Counted from the stretch's first letter, positions 54,607 to 63,158 are shown. The stretch: 64,000 bases of DNA from JAICND01 sp040905905 (GCA_040905905.1 JBBDQN010000053.1:1-64000), one strand, 5' to 3'. A program made the numbers and translations. Notes: generated from the letters alone by a model not told the origin.

Positions 54607-55164
54607 ATGCGGCACAATCTTGCGCCCGCGTTGGTATGGGGGTCTCTGCTGACCGTCGCCGTAACGGTTGGGGGAGTTTTCGGAGACGCATCGGCTTCGG
54701 GTCGACAGAGAACGGCCGCCACGATCGAGGTCGATCTCAGGGTTGAGGTTGGTGATGCCGAAACGGTCGTAGCCCATGTCATTGAACCCGGCGCCGACCA
54801 AACCACAGTGCCCCTGGTCCACCTCGACGGGGACGTCTATGGGATCATCATCGAACTGCGGAAGGCCGACCATCTGGTTGTGTTCGAAGCTCTCATCGAT
54901 GGAGTTTCCAGCCAATCGCAGCCGTTTCATCTGACCGACTTGGGGCTCGATCCGGCTCTAATTGGCGTGGTGAGCGTTACCCCAACCACTGCCCCTGAGA
55001 TCTCATCGGAGACTCGACTTTGGGGCTGGGCCGGATTGGGCCTGACCGCCCTCGCTTTGGCTTTCTTGGCCTGGTGGGCACTTCCCGACCGCACCGCACC
55101 GGAAGCTACAGCCGAACCACCAGAGGAAGCACCCGAGGATGCTGGAGTTGACGAACCGTTGTAA
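54607..55164 (+). CDS. hypothetical exported membrane-anchored protein
   Basis: 185 residues. An N-terminal signal-like helix (about 8-30, LAPALVWGSLLTVAVTVGGV), an outside beta-rich domain (about 40-130), a second hydrophobic helix (about 140-158, WGWAGLGLTALALAFLAWWA) and an acidic Pro/Glu-rich tail. No known domain. Divergent from leuC. Its end lies 18 bp before the next gene. Confidence 0.65.
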   Translation: MRHNLAPALVWGSLLTVAVTVGGVFGDASASGRQRTAATIEVDLRVEVGDAETVVAHVIEPGADQTTVPLVHLDGDVYGIIIELRKADHLVVFEALIDGVSSQSQPFHLTDLGLDPALIGVVSVTPTTAPEISSETRLWGWAGLGLTALALAFLAWWALPDRTAPEATAEPPEEAPEDAGVDEPL

Positions 55165-55183
55165 TGATGTAATTATGTAATCA
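55160..55183 (+). promoter_or_regulatory. three direct 8-bp repeats TGTAATNA
   Basis: TGTAATGA, TGTAATTA and TGTAATCA follow each other without spacing and end at the start codon of the next gene. The A/T-rich triplet stands out in this GC-rich sequence and could be an operator. Confidence 0.5.
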
Positions 55184-55692
55184 TGAAGAAGGAAGAAGTA
55201 GCGGCCTGGTTCAGTGGCCGTTTGCCCCAAGACTGGGCTTCGGGCCCGATTGAGGTAGTCGGTGATCGTGATGAGTTGATCGTGACCATCCCCTTGAGCG
55301 AACCGGTGGTCGGCGACGATGCCACCGAAGAAGCCAGGGCGACGGCCCGCGAGGCACGGATCAGTGGATTCCGGGAAGACACCCGTGAAAAGAGAATGAA
55401 GATCGCCAACGAGGCCCATCGCCGATTCGGACGCACGGTGAGTTGGGCAGCGAAAAGTGGAACCGACGAGGTCCTGTTCACCCATCTGGCCGCCCCCGCT
55501 ATGACCCGGCTCCGCCTGACGGAACGCAAGGTCCTCGACACCCTGGTCGAATCCGGAGTCGCCCGCAGCCGGGCCGACGCCCTCGCCTGGTGTGTGCGCC
55601 TGGTCGGCAAACACGAAAGTGATTGGCTGACTGAACTGAGAGATGCTCTCGGCAAGGTCCGCGAAGTCCGCCAGGAGGGACCGGCGGCGTAA
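55183..55692 (+). CDS. hypothetical protein, possible DNA-binding C-terminus
   Basis: 169 residues, soluble and charged. The N-terminal half (about 1-60) is a small acidic beta domain; the middle (about 65-100) is basic and helical; the C-terminal part (about 115-160) with TERKVLDTLVESGVARSRAD and ALAWCVRLVGKH looks like a short helical, perhaps ribbon-helix-helix-like, unit. I know no function. If it binds DNA, the TGTAATNA repeats at its start would be the natural target. Confidence 0.65.
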   Translation: MKKEEVAAWFSGRLPQDWASGPIEVVGDRDELIVTIPLSEPVVGDDATEEARATAREARISGFREDTREKRMKIANEAHRRFGRTVSWAAKSGTDEVLFTHLAAPAMTRLRLTERKVLDTLVESGVARSRADALAWCVRLVGKHESDWLTELRDALGKVREVRQEGPAA

Positions 55693-55698
55693 CCCAAT

Positions 55699-55717
55699 CG
55701 CGAACCCAGGGTTCACG
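55699..55717. repeat. left copy of palindromic 19-mer beside assembly gap
   Basis: CGCGAACCCAGGGTTCACG, same as 8365-8383 except for the central base. It begins 6 bp after the stop of the upstream gene and runs into the N run. Confidence 0.8.
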
Positions 55718-55727
55718 NNNNNNNNNN
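55718..55727. other. assembly gap (10 N)
   Basis: Ten unresolved bases between the left and right copies of the palindromic repeat; ten is probably a placeholder, so the true content and length are unknown. Confidence 0.95.
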
Positions 55728-55763
55728 GGACCCAAAAGTGGGCTCGTGAACCCTGGGTTCGCG
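55728..55763. repeat. right copy of palindromic repeat (hairpin 2 + hairpin 1)
   Basis: GGACCCAAAAGTGGGCTC (55728-55745) then CGTGAACCCTGGGTTCGCG (55745-55763), the exact reverse complement of 55699-55717 and the same order as the right arm at 9381-9415. Confidence 0.8.
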
Positions 55764-55770
55764 GTCTCTT

Positions 55771-55776
55771 TACAAT
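55771..55776 (+). promoter_or_regulatory. candidate -10 box, leaderless valS transcript
   Basis: TACAAT ends 6 nt before GTG 55783, directly downstream of the palindromic repeat. Confidence 0.45.
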
Positions 55777-55782
55777 CGCAGG

Positions 55783-58374
55783 GTGGCCAACCCAGAACTT
55801 CCAACCCAGTTCGAGCCAGCGACGGTGGAGGGCCCGCTGTATCAGAAGTGGGTCGATGCCGGCTACTTCACCCCCGCTCCGGAGCCTCCGCCCGGTGCTG
55901 AACAGTTCGTGATCGTCCTCCCTCCTCCCAACGTCACCGGCTCCCTCCACATCGGTCACGCTCTCAACCACAGCGCCCAGGACGTGGTCGTGCGGCGGCG
56001 GCGGATGCAGCGCTACGACACCTTGTGGCTACCCGGGATGGATCACGCCGGCATTGCCACCCAGAACGTGGTCGAACGGGAACTGGCCAAAGAAGGATTG
56101 TCCCGTCACGACCTCGGCCGCGAGAAATTCGTCGAGAGGGTTTGGGAATGGAAGGCCGCATTTGGTGGCGAGATCCTGGGCCAGATGCGCCGCCTGGGCG
56201 ACAGCGTCGATTGGACAAGGGAGCGATTCACCCTTGATCCGGGCCTGTCCCGGGCGGTCCACACCATGTTCCACCGCCTGTACCACGACAATCTGATCTA
56301 TCGAGCCGAGCGGATCATCCACTGGTGCCCGCGGTGCATGACCGCCCTTTCCGATATCGAGGTGGAACACGAAGACGTTGACGGGGAGTTGATTTCCATC
56401 CGCTACGGCTCCGGCGACCACTCCATCGTCGTTGCCACCACCAGAGCCGAGACCATGTTGGGCGACACCGGGGTAGCGGTTCATCCCGATGACGAGCGCT
56501 ACCGCCACCTGGTCGGTCAACAGGTCGAGCTACCGCTTACCGGTCGCCTGATTCCGATCGTGGCCGACGACTCAGTTGATCCTGACTTCGGGACCGGAGC
56601 CGTCAAGGTCACCCCGGGCCACGATCCCAACGACTTTGAGATAGGCCAGCGTCACGGTCTTCCCGCCCTGATCGTTCTCGATGAACGCGGGAACGTGACC
56701 GCACCGGGTCCTTTCCTCGGGCTCGACCGGTTCGAGGCCCGCCCCGCCGTCGTAGCGGCCCTCAAGGAAGAGGGCCGGATCGTGGCAGAGAAGAGGCCGT
56801 ACACCCATTCGGTGGGTCATTGTTCCCGCTGCGGCACGGTGGTCGAGCCCCGGCTCTCCCTGCAGTGGTTTGTCAAGGTGGAGCCGCTGGCCCGGGAGGC
56901 CGGCCAGGCGGTTCGCGACGGTCGTACCAAGTTTGTGCCCGAAGACATGGCCCGGCGCTATTTCGATTGGGTCGACAACATGCACGACTGGTGTATCTCC
57001 CGACAACTCTGGTGGGGGCACCGGATCCCGATTTGGTACGGTCCCAACGGCGAACAGGCCTGCCCGGGTCCAGATGAAAAACCTCCGGATGGCTGGACAC
57101 AGGACGTCGACGTTCTCGACACCTGGTTTTCCTCGGGTTTATGGCCGTTTTCCACCCTCGGCTGGCCCGAGGACACGGCCGACCTGGGGAGGTTCTATCC
57201 GAGCACGGTCCTCATAACTGGATACGACATCATCTTCTTTTGGGTGGCCCGGATGATGATGTTTGGCATCTATGCGCTCAAACGACCTCCATTCGCAACC
57301 GTATCCGTCACCGGCTTGGTTCGCGACCAGGGCGGCAAGAAGATGTCGAAGAGTGCGGGCAATGTCATCGATCCACTCGAGTGGATGGATCGATACGGGA
57401 CCGATGCCACCCGTCTCACCCTTTTGCGGGGTGCCCACCCCGGCACAGATGTCTCGGTCAGTGAGGATTGGGCAGCCGGTTCCCGGGCCTTCTGCAACAA
57501 GCTCTGGAATGCAACCAGGTTTGCGCTGCTGAATGGGGCCGTTGTAGGTGAACTGCCCCCCTCCGAGGAACTCTCCACCCCGGACCGGTGGATCCTGTCC
57601 CGGCTCACAGCCACCGTGGCCGAAGTCGACCGCCGCTACGAACAGTTCGAGATCGCCCGGGCGTGTGAGGTGCTCTACCGGTTCACCTGGGACGAGCTGT
57701 GTGATTGGTACCTCGAGCTCGCCAAGGGACCGCTGGCCCGCGGCGGGGTCGAGGCCGCCAACACCCGCTTGGTACTGGGCCATGTCCTCGACGTGGTCCT
57801 GCGACTCCTACACCCCGTCATCCCCTACGTGACAGAGACTTTGTGGACGGCCTTGACAGGCGCAGAGTCTGTGGTGATTGCCCCCTGGCCCTCCCTAGAC
57901 GAGGGCCGGCCCGACCCGGTGGCCGAGTCTGATGTCTTGACCCTCATGCGCTTGGTGACCGAGGTGCGGCGCTTCCGTAGCGAGCAGGGCGTCAAACCCG
58001 GCCGCAAGTTGGCGGCCCGCCTATCGGGGATCAAGGGGAGCGTCGCGGCACCGTACGAGGCCGAGATCAGGGCGCTGGCCCGCCTCGAGCTTCCGGGCCC
58101 GGGTTTTAGCTCGGGGGCCCAACTTCCCGTCGATGGAGTTGTGGTCGAGATCGATCTCGCCGGGGCAGTCGACTATGTGGCCGAACGCAAACGGCTCGAA
58201 AGAGACCTGGGACAGGTGGTCAAGGAACTCGCGCAAGTGACAGCCAAACTCGACAACGATCAATTCAAATCCCGAGCTCCGAGTGAGGTGGTCGATGAGA
58301 TGCGGGCGCGGCAGGCCCGCGCCAATATCGAGATCAACCGGCTCCAATCCCAGCTCGACGGTCTTCCTTCCTGA
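55783..58374 (+). CDS. valS: valyl-tRNA synthetase
   Basis: 863 residues, class I synthetase of normal bacterial length. HIGH motif at 56-59 (VTGSLHIGHAL), editing domain (about 190-330), KMSKS near 520 (GGKKMSKSAGNVIDP), anticodon-binding helices and a C-terminal coiled coil (about 800-863, ERKRLERDLGQVVKELAQVT). It charges and proofreads tRNA-Val. GTG start fixed by the TACAAT box. Confidence 0.96.
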   Translation: MANPELPTQFEPATVEGPLYQKWVDAGYFTPAPEPPPGAEQFVIVLPPPNVTGSLHIGHALNHSAQDVVVRRRRMQRYDTLWLPGMDHAGIATQNVVERELAKEGLSRHDLGREKFVERVWEWKAAFGGEILGQMRRLGDSVDWTRERFTLDPGLSRAVHTMFHRLYHDNLIYRAERIIHWCPRCMTALSDIEVEHEDVDGELISIRYGSGDHSIVVATTRAETMLGDTGVAVHPDDERYRHLVGQQVELPLTGRLIPIVADDSVDPDFGTGAVKVTPGHDPNDFEIGQRHGLPALIVLDERGNVTAPGPFLGLDRFEARPAVVAALKEEGRIVAEKRPYTHSVGHCSRCGTVVEPRLSLQWFVKVEPLAREAGQAVRDGRTKFVPEDMARRYFDWVDNMHDWCISRQLWWGHRIPIWYGPNGEQACPGPDEKPPDGWTQDVDVLDTWFSSGLWPFSTLGWPEDTADLGRFYPSTVLITGYDIIFFWVARMMMFGIYALKRPPFATVSVTGLVRDQGGKKMSKSAGNVIDPLEWMDRYGTDATRLTLLRGAHPGTDVSVSEDWAAGSRAFCNKLWNATRFALLNGAVVGELPPSEELSTPDRWILSRLTATVAEVDRRYEQFEIARACEVLYRFTWDELCDWYLELAKGPLARGGVEAANTRLVLGHVLDVVLRLLHPVIPYVTETLWTALTGAESVVIAPWPSLDEGRPDPVAESDVLTLMRLVTEVRRFRSEQGVKPGRKLAARLSGIKGSVAAPYEAEIRALARLELPGPGFSSGAQLPVDGVVVEIDLAGAVDYVAERKRLERDLGQVVKELAQVTAKLDNDQFKSRAPSEVVDEMRARQARANIEINRLQSQLDGLPS

Positions 58375-58393
58375 CGAGCGGCGTAGCCAGGGT

Positions 58394-59017
58394 CTAGAAA
58401 GCGATCAACAGCATCCCGACGGTCAGGGCCACGAGGGCCGAAATGATGAGTCGGACATAGGTCAACCCGGTAGGAAGCCGGCTCGCCAATACCGGATCGA
58501 CCATGGCCGCCCCGGCGATGACCCCGCCACCCATTCCGGCCAACAACAGGACACCGGCCAGAAGTGGCTTGGCCAAGAACGCCATAGCAATCGCGACAAG
58601 AATGCCGCCGGCGGCGATCCTGGTTTTGGGATCGGACCTATCCAGGTTGGAAAGCCACGTTTTGAGCGGATTGGGGGCCGGGGGTCGCTTCGACTTTGCC
58701 CGGGGTTTCTCCTCAATCGCAATATCTGACTTGCGGGCGCGCCAGGTCCTGGACCTGGCACCCTTGCGGTCGGTTCCCATTCCGATGGCTCGGGCGAATT
58801 CAGCGCTTTGCGACGTGGCAAAGACGAACTCCTCACCGTCCACCCTCATCAGAAACCCGTCAAAGGCCACTTCGATGGTCACCTCGTCCAGGCGCCACTC
58901 ACCGATTTCGTGATCGCTGACGATTAGGGCAAGGCAACCATCGGAGACTTCGATGTCGGCTTTGACGGCATCGAGCGGGTCCTCCATTAAGCGAATTTTC
59001 CCCGGGAATTCGGGCAC
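58394..59017 (-). CDS. unknown membrane protein with N-terminal PH-like domain
   Basis: 207 residues. Residues 1-75 (FPGKIRLMEDPLDAVKADI, IVSDHEIGEWRLDE, VDGEEFVFATS) align with the N-terminal domain of the unknown protein in the hut cluster (45726-46754). A basic linker (about 80-125) follows, then two or three membrane helices (about 133-207). So the domain lies in the cytoplasm at the membrane. Function unknown; PH-like is my structural guess. Confidence 0.7.
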   Translation of the reverse strand: MPEFPGKIRLMEDPLDAVKADIEVSDGCLALIVSDHEIGEWRLDEVTIEVAFDGFLMRVDGEEFVFATSQSAEFARAIGMGTDRKGARSRTWRARKSDIAIEEKPRAKSKRPPAPNPLKTWLSNLDRSDPKTRIAAGGILVAIAMAFLAKPLLAGVLLLAGMGGGVIAGAAMVDPVLASRLPTGLTYVRLIISALVALTVGMLLIAF

Positions 59018-59126
59018 TATTTCCCCCTGGTCCGATCTGATCAGGCTATCCCCTCATGCCGGCATTGCCAGGCCCAATTTCGCCGGGTTTCCATGCTGAG
59101 GATCGGGCACCACAGCTCCGGAACGG

Positions 59127-60461
59127 TCAGTCGCCGGCATTCGCTGTCGAACGGGCAGCCTCGATTTTGGCGGTGGTCAGCCGGGACGTGGCATAGATCA
59201 ACAAGAGGAGTTGAAGTGCCGCCGCGGCGAAGAAGGGAGCGCGCAAGCCCATTTCGCGATTGCTCAAGCCCTCCACCATCTCGACCAGCAACCCACCGAG
59301 AAAGATCCCGATCGGCATCATTCCCCATCCGAAAAAGCGATAGACGCTGTTGACCCTGCCCAATAGCCGGTCGGGGATGATTGCCTGACGAAGCGAGACG
59401 GTGATCACGTTCCACAACACGGCGGTGAAGCTCCCGAGTGCGAACATCACCCAAACCAGGGGAGCCGAGGAGGTGTATCCGATGATTGCCGAGGAGAGCC
59501 CGCCGATGATGAAGGTGCTGGCCAGGGAAGGCCCGGACCCGAACGACTTGCTTATCCGTGCGGAGAGAAAGCTGCCGGCCACCCCACCTACCGCTCCCGC
59601 CGATGCCATCAGTCCGAACCCGGCGGCATCGAGTTGGAGGATCTCCTGGGCGTACAGGACGATGGTTGCGAAAGCGGCGCTGCTGGCTGCATTGAGGAGG
59701 CCGAGGACGATGGCGAGGGTGCGAAGCAGACGGTGATTCCACAACCAGCGGAATCCCTCCTTGAGGTCGGCGGTGAAGGATCGGGCCGGGGCGTTCTCGC
59801 CACCGGCTGGCCGGAAACTTCCGGTCAGAAGTGCCGCCATCGCCGCCGCTACCGCGAAGGTGCCGGCGTCTACGAAGAACGGAAGCGAGAACGCCACCGC
59901 CAACAGGAACCCGCCCAGGGGAGGTCCGACGAATGAGTTCATGAGCATCTCCGCTCCCCACAGGCGGCCGTTGGCCCTTTCGAGATTGTCCTTTGTTACA
60001 ACGGCGGGCATCAGGGTCTGGGCAGAGTTGTCCCGGAGAACCTCGGCAATGCCGAACAGGGTGGCGGAGATGTAGAGCACTGCCAACAAGAGTCCGGCTC
60101 CGGAGGGTGGCTGGGCCTGCCCGGCTCCGATCAGTTCGGGGCTGGCCAAATCACCCTGATAGGCCAGCACGATCAATGCCACGGCGATAGTCACCACAGT
60201 TCGGAGCACATCCATGACAACGACCAGGCGGCGGCGATCGACCCGATCAGTGATGACCCCGGCCGGTAACGAGAAGATCAGCCACGGGAGCCGGGTCGCC
60301 ACCCCGACCAGGGCGATATGGACGGGATTGCGGGTGACCGCCGAGGCAAGCCATGGATATGCCACGCCCGACATCCCGTCACCGAGGTTGGAGACCACGC
60401 TGGCGGTCCAGAGCCGCCAGTAGTTGGCACCGAGCGGCGAGGTTGGGGCCTTAGGAGTCAC
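59127..60461 (-). CDS. MFS transporter (EntS/macrolide-exporter-like)
   Basis: 444 residues, twelve membrane helices. YPWLASAVTRNPVHIALVGV and LPAGVITDRVDRRRLV (the loop 2-3 motif of MFS, GxxxDRxxRR form) mark the family; a second domain starts near 225. Drug or siderophore export is the usual role; substrate unknown. The GTG at 60461 is chosen (ACTCCTAAGGCC follows); the longer frame would cross the divergent GNAT promoter. Confidence 0.85.
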   Translation of the reverse strand: MTPKAPTSPLGANYWRLWTASVVSNLGDGMSGVAYPWLASAVTRNPVHIALVGVATRLPWLIFSLPAGVITDRVDRRRLVVVMDVLRTVVTIAVALIVLAYQGDLASPELIGAGQAQPPSGAGLLLAVLYISATLFGIAEVLRDNSAQTLMPAVVTKDNLERANGRLWGAEMLMNSFVGPPLGGFLLAVAFSLPFFVDAGTFAVAAAMAALLTGSFRPAGGENAPARSFTADLKEGFRWLWNHRLLRTLAIVLGLLNAASSAAFATIVLYAQEILQLDAAGFGLMASAGAVGGVAGSFLSARISKSFGSGPSLASTFIIGGLSSAIIGYTSSAPLVWVMFALGSFTAVLWNVITVSLRQAIIPDRLLGRVNSVYRFFGWGMMPIGIFLGGLLVEMVEGLSNREMGLRAPFFAAAALQLLLLIYATSRLTTAKIEAARSTANAGD

Positions 60462-60523
60462 TCGGACAATATTCGGGATCCGCCGGACATATGTCAGGGA
60501 TTGTGGTCTGGCACGATGGGGAC

Positions 60524-61024
60524 ATGAGCACGGTGCGAACCGCCACGATCTCCGATGCGGACGCAATCGCCGAAGTGCAAGTGCTGGGTTGGAGGCGCGC
60601 CTACGAGGAGATTCTCCCCGGGGACTTTCTGGCGGCCCTGTCAGTGCAACGACGAACGGAATGGTGGAGCCGTCAGGTTGAACTAGGGACCCTTGCGATC
60701 CTGGTGGTTGATGACGACGATGGCCAGGTCGCTGGATTCGTCTCGATGGGCCCTGCTAACTCCAGCCAGGAAGCCGAGTTGTACGCCATCTATCTTCACC
60801 CCGAACGATGGGGCCAGGGCCTGGGGAGGTCGCTGATCTTGGCTGCCGAAGAGCTGATGGCCGAGCAGGGTTACCGGGTCTGCGTCCTCTGGGTGTTTGC
60901 CGACAACACCCGCGCCCGACGGTTCTACGAGACGGCCGGATGGGAGTTGGACGGAGCTATCAGGGTTGAGGAGTTTGGAGGGGTCCAGCCCACTCAGGTG
61001 CGATACCGGCGACATCTCGGGTGA
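60524..61024 (+). CDS. GNAT-family N-acetyltransferase
   Basis: 166 residues. The acetyl-CoA loop reads PERWGQGLGRSLI (Q/RxxGxG/A), followed by ALYAIYLHP-type strand and GYRVCVLWVFADNTRARRFYE, AGWELDG: the standard Gcn5-related fold. Substrate unknown. ATG 60524 chosen over an upstream in-frame ATG at 60491. It ends with no free base before ispD on the other strand. Confidence 0.9.
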   Translation: MSTVRTATISDADAIAEVQVLGWRRAYEEILPGDFLAALSVQRRTEWWSRQVELGTLAILVVDDDDGQVAGFVSMGPANSSQEAELYAIYLHPERWGQGLGRSLILAAEELMAEQGYRVCVLWVFADNTRARRFYETAGWELDGAIRVEEFGGVQPTQVRYRRHLG

Positions 61025-61738
61025 TCATTTCCACCGTCCGGCCTGCCAGCGTGCAGCGAGGTCCTCGGCCAGGAAGAAGTCCTCGACGAAGGTCAACTTG
61101 ATGTTGCGAGGATCACCGGCGATGCACCTGACCGCAATGGTGGAGAACTTCTCCATCGTCTCGGCAGTATCAAATCCGGCGAACTCAGCTGTCGCAGCAG
61201 AGCGATATGCGGCGAGCAATGGCAGCGCGGCGAACGCTTGCGGGGTCTGAACGCGGACCAGGGTCGCCGCCGACAGGGGTTCAGCCGTGTCATCGGCAGC
61301 CCGGTACAACCGCTCATCGACCGGGAGGGCGGGGATGGCTCCCCCGCTGACTCGGGCGGCCGCGACCACAGCCTCGATCAGGCTCAAGCTGGCGAAGGGT
61401 CGGGCTCCGTCGTGAATGGCAACGAGGTCGATTGCACCGGATTCGATCTCCCCGGCAATTTCCTGCAAACCCGCCATTTCCGACTCCTGACGGGTAACCC
61501 CCCCGTCGACGATGGCACTCACTTTGGAAAGGTGGGCATGTGTCACGACCTCTGTGGCCCGAGGCCGGTCGACCGGTCTGATCACAAGGATGATCCGGTC
61601 GACCACTGTGGAAGTCTGCATGGTTTCGAGCGAATGGCCGAGGATTGTGCGGTCGCCCAGGTTCAAGTACACCTTGTTCACTGCCGGGTTCACCCGGGAG
61701 CCCGAGCCAGCAGCCAACACGATCGCAACCGTTGCCAT
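61025..61738 (-). CDS. ispD: 2-C-methyl-D-erythritol 4-phosphate cytidylyltransferase
   Basis: 237 residues. It joins CTP and MEP in the non-mevalonate isoprenoid pathway. LAAGSGSRVNPAVNKVYL is the nucleotide signature (family LAAGxGxR...K), HDGARPF and RVQTPQAF the later motifs, TFVEDFFLAEDL the C-terminus. ispF is not adjacent. ATG fixed by TAGGTT 6 nt upstream. Divergent from a degenerate relative. Confidence 0.93.
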   Translation of the reverse strand: MATVAIVLAAGSGSRVNPAVNKVYLNLGDRTILGHSLETMQTSTVVDRIILVIRPVDRPRATEVVTHAHLSKVSAIVDGGVTRQESEMAGLQEIAGEIESGAIDLVAIHDGARPFASLSLIEAVVAAARVSGGAIPALPVDERLYRAADDTAEPLSAATLVRVQTPQAFAALPLLAAYRSAATAEFAGFDTAETMEKFSTIAVRCIAGDPRNIKLTFVEDFFLAEDLAARWQAGRWK

Positions 61739-61744
61739 AACCCA

Positions 61745-61750
61745 AACCTA
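61745..61750 (-). promoter_or_regulatory. candidate -10 box, leaderless ispD transcript
   Basis: Minus-strand TAGGTT ends 6 nt before ATG 61738. Confidence 0.45.
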
Positions 61751-61808
61751 ACTGTCGTGGCCTAACGGTCATGGATCCAATCGATCACCCCTAGGCTGAC
61801 TCGTCGCG

Positions 61809-62324
61809 ATGTCGAGTCCTCACCTCCTCCGTCCGTTTCCGGCGCGCCAGCTCGGGCTGGTCGAGGGAGGCGATCGCGTGATGGTATTTGGGGTGCTGGG
61901 TGGTAGGTACGCCGGGCCGAGCATTTTGGCGCACGCCCCCACCCTGAGGCGGCGCTGCAACGAGCTGCCCGCAGGAGTCGACATCGTCGCCTTTGTCGAT
62001 CATGCCATCCCTGATGCCGCCATTGTCGCCCGGATCGACGACATGCTGGCCGTCTTCGACGGCGGGGATGCCCTTGTGTGTTTTCAGAAGACGACGGAGG
62101 CGATGAAGGAGGTTGCAGGCGAAGTCGTCGTCAGGGGAGTCGACCGCTCCCAACTCGTGGCGGTGCGTAGCCCGGAAGTCATCCGCCGGAGCGCGCTTGA
62201 CCGGGCGATGACGATTCCTCCGGCAGAGTTGTGGGTCAACCCCACTGCCCTGGTTGCTGCATGCGGCGGAGTGATCAAACTGTTCTCGCCCATAGCGATG
62301 GTGGCTCCGCCTTCTCTCGGCTAA
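61809..62324 (+). CDS. degenerate IspD-like protein
   Basis: 171 residues. The middle (about 50-125) follows the IspD pattern: VDHAIPDAAIVARIDDMLAV where IspD has HDxARP, then ALVCFQKTTEAMKEV and GVDRSQLVAVRSPEVI where IspD has TVDRSxLxxxQTPQxF. The N-terminal CTP signature LAAGxGxR is absent, so it is unlikely to be an active cytidylyltransferase. It sits head-to-head with true ispD and may be a diverged copy or a regulatory partner. Confidence 0.65.
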   Translation: MSSPHLLRPFPARQLGLVEGGDRVMVFGVLGGRYAGPSILAHAPTLRRRCNELPAGVDIVAFVDHAIPDAAIVARIDDMLAVFDGGDALVCFQKTTEAMKEVAGEVVVRGVDRSQLVAVRSPEVIRRSALDRAMTIPPAELWVNPTALVAACGGVIKLFSPIAMVAPPSLG

Positions 62325-62327
62325 GCC

Positions 62328-63122
62328 TTAGCCGCGAGCGCGGCGCGATTTGAGCGCCCATACGGCTAGCGCGGCAGCAACTCCAGTCGCCACCGCTGCT
62401 CCCGAGATCATCGGGACCGGTTTGGGAATAGCCGCCAATCGCGCTCGAAGAGTCACCGGGCGGCGAAACTCGAGAATCTGCCAGTCGCGCTGGGCCGCCA
62501 CCTCCCGCAGTTCTTTGTCGGGATTGACCACCACCGGGTGTCCCACCGCCTCCAGCATCGGCAAGTCCGTGGCCGAGTCCGAATACGCAAACGAAGCGGC
62601 GAGGGAGATCCCTTCCGCCTCCGCCAGTTCCTTCATTGCATCGACCTTGCCGGGCCCGTATGCGTAAAAGTCGATATTGCCGGTATAACGGCCTTCGTCG
62701 TCGAGCTCAGGGCGGGTACCGATGACGTTGTCGATGCCGAGGTAGTTGCACAGAGGCTTGACGATCTCGACGGGGGAGGAGGATATGACGACAACTTTCC
62801 GACCGGCCCGCTGGTGTTCGTCGATCAGCGCGAGGGCCTCTTCGTAGACAAGGGGGGTCACCACCTCGTCGACCGTCTCCGCCACGAGGCGTTCGATCTC
62901 CCTGCGGTCCCAGCCTTTGATCAGCCCCGACAACTCTTCTCGGACACGCTCGAGTTGGTCGTGGTCGGCACCGAACATCTGGTAGTAAGCCTGGGCGATT
63001 CCGGCCTTGGCAAGTGCCGATCGGTTCAACAAACCGGCGCGGAACAAGGGTCGGGAGAAGGCCAGCGTGGATGACTTGGCAATGATGGTTTTGTCGAGAT
63101 CGAAAAAGGCGGCTGCCGACAT
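62328..63122 (-). CDS. HAD-IB family phosphatase (SerB-like) with C-terminal membrane helix
   Basis: 264 residues. Nucleophile DxD is Asp8/Asp10 (FFDLDKTII), motif II in VVISSSPVEI, motif IV YSDSATDLPML. The C-terminal hydrophobic stretch (about 237-257) suggests membrane attachment. Homologues lie next to ssd and tadA in mycobacteria and streptomycetes. Substrate unknown; phosphoserine is not implied. Confidence 0.88.
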   Translation of the reverse strand: MSAAAFFDLDKTIIAKSSTLAFSRPLFRAGLLNRSALAKAGIAQAYYQMFGADHDQLERVREELSGLIKGWDRREIERLVAETVDEVVTPLVYEEALALIDEHQRAGRKVVVISSSPVEIVKPLCNYLGIDNVIGTRPELDDEGRYTGNIDFYAYGPGKVDAMKELAEAEGISLAASFAYSDSATDLPMLEAVGHPVVVNPDKELREVAAQRDWQILEFRRPVTLRARLAAIPKPVPMISGAAVATGVAAALAVWALKSRRARG

Positions 63123-63158
63123 TTCGCCCCGAATTGTACGGAACCCTCCATTAATGCC

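Noticed and set aside
55643..55804. Reading frames crossing the N run
   Set aside because: Their translation includes unknown residues and they lie in repeat sequence; no coding evidence.
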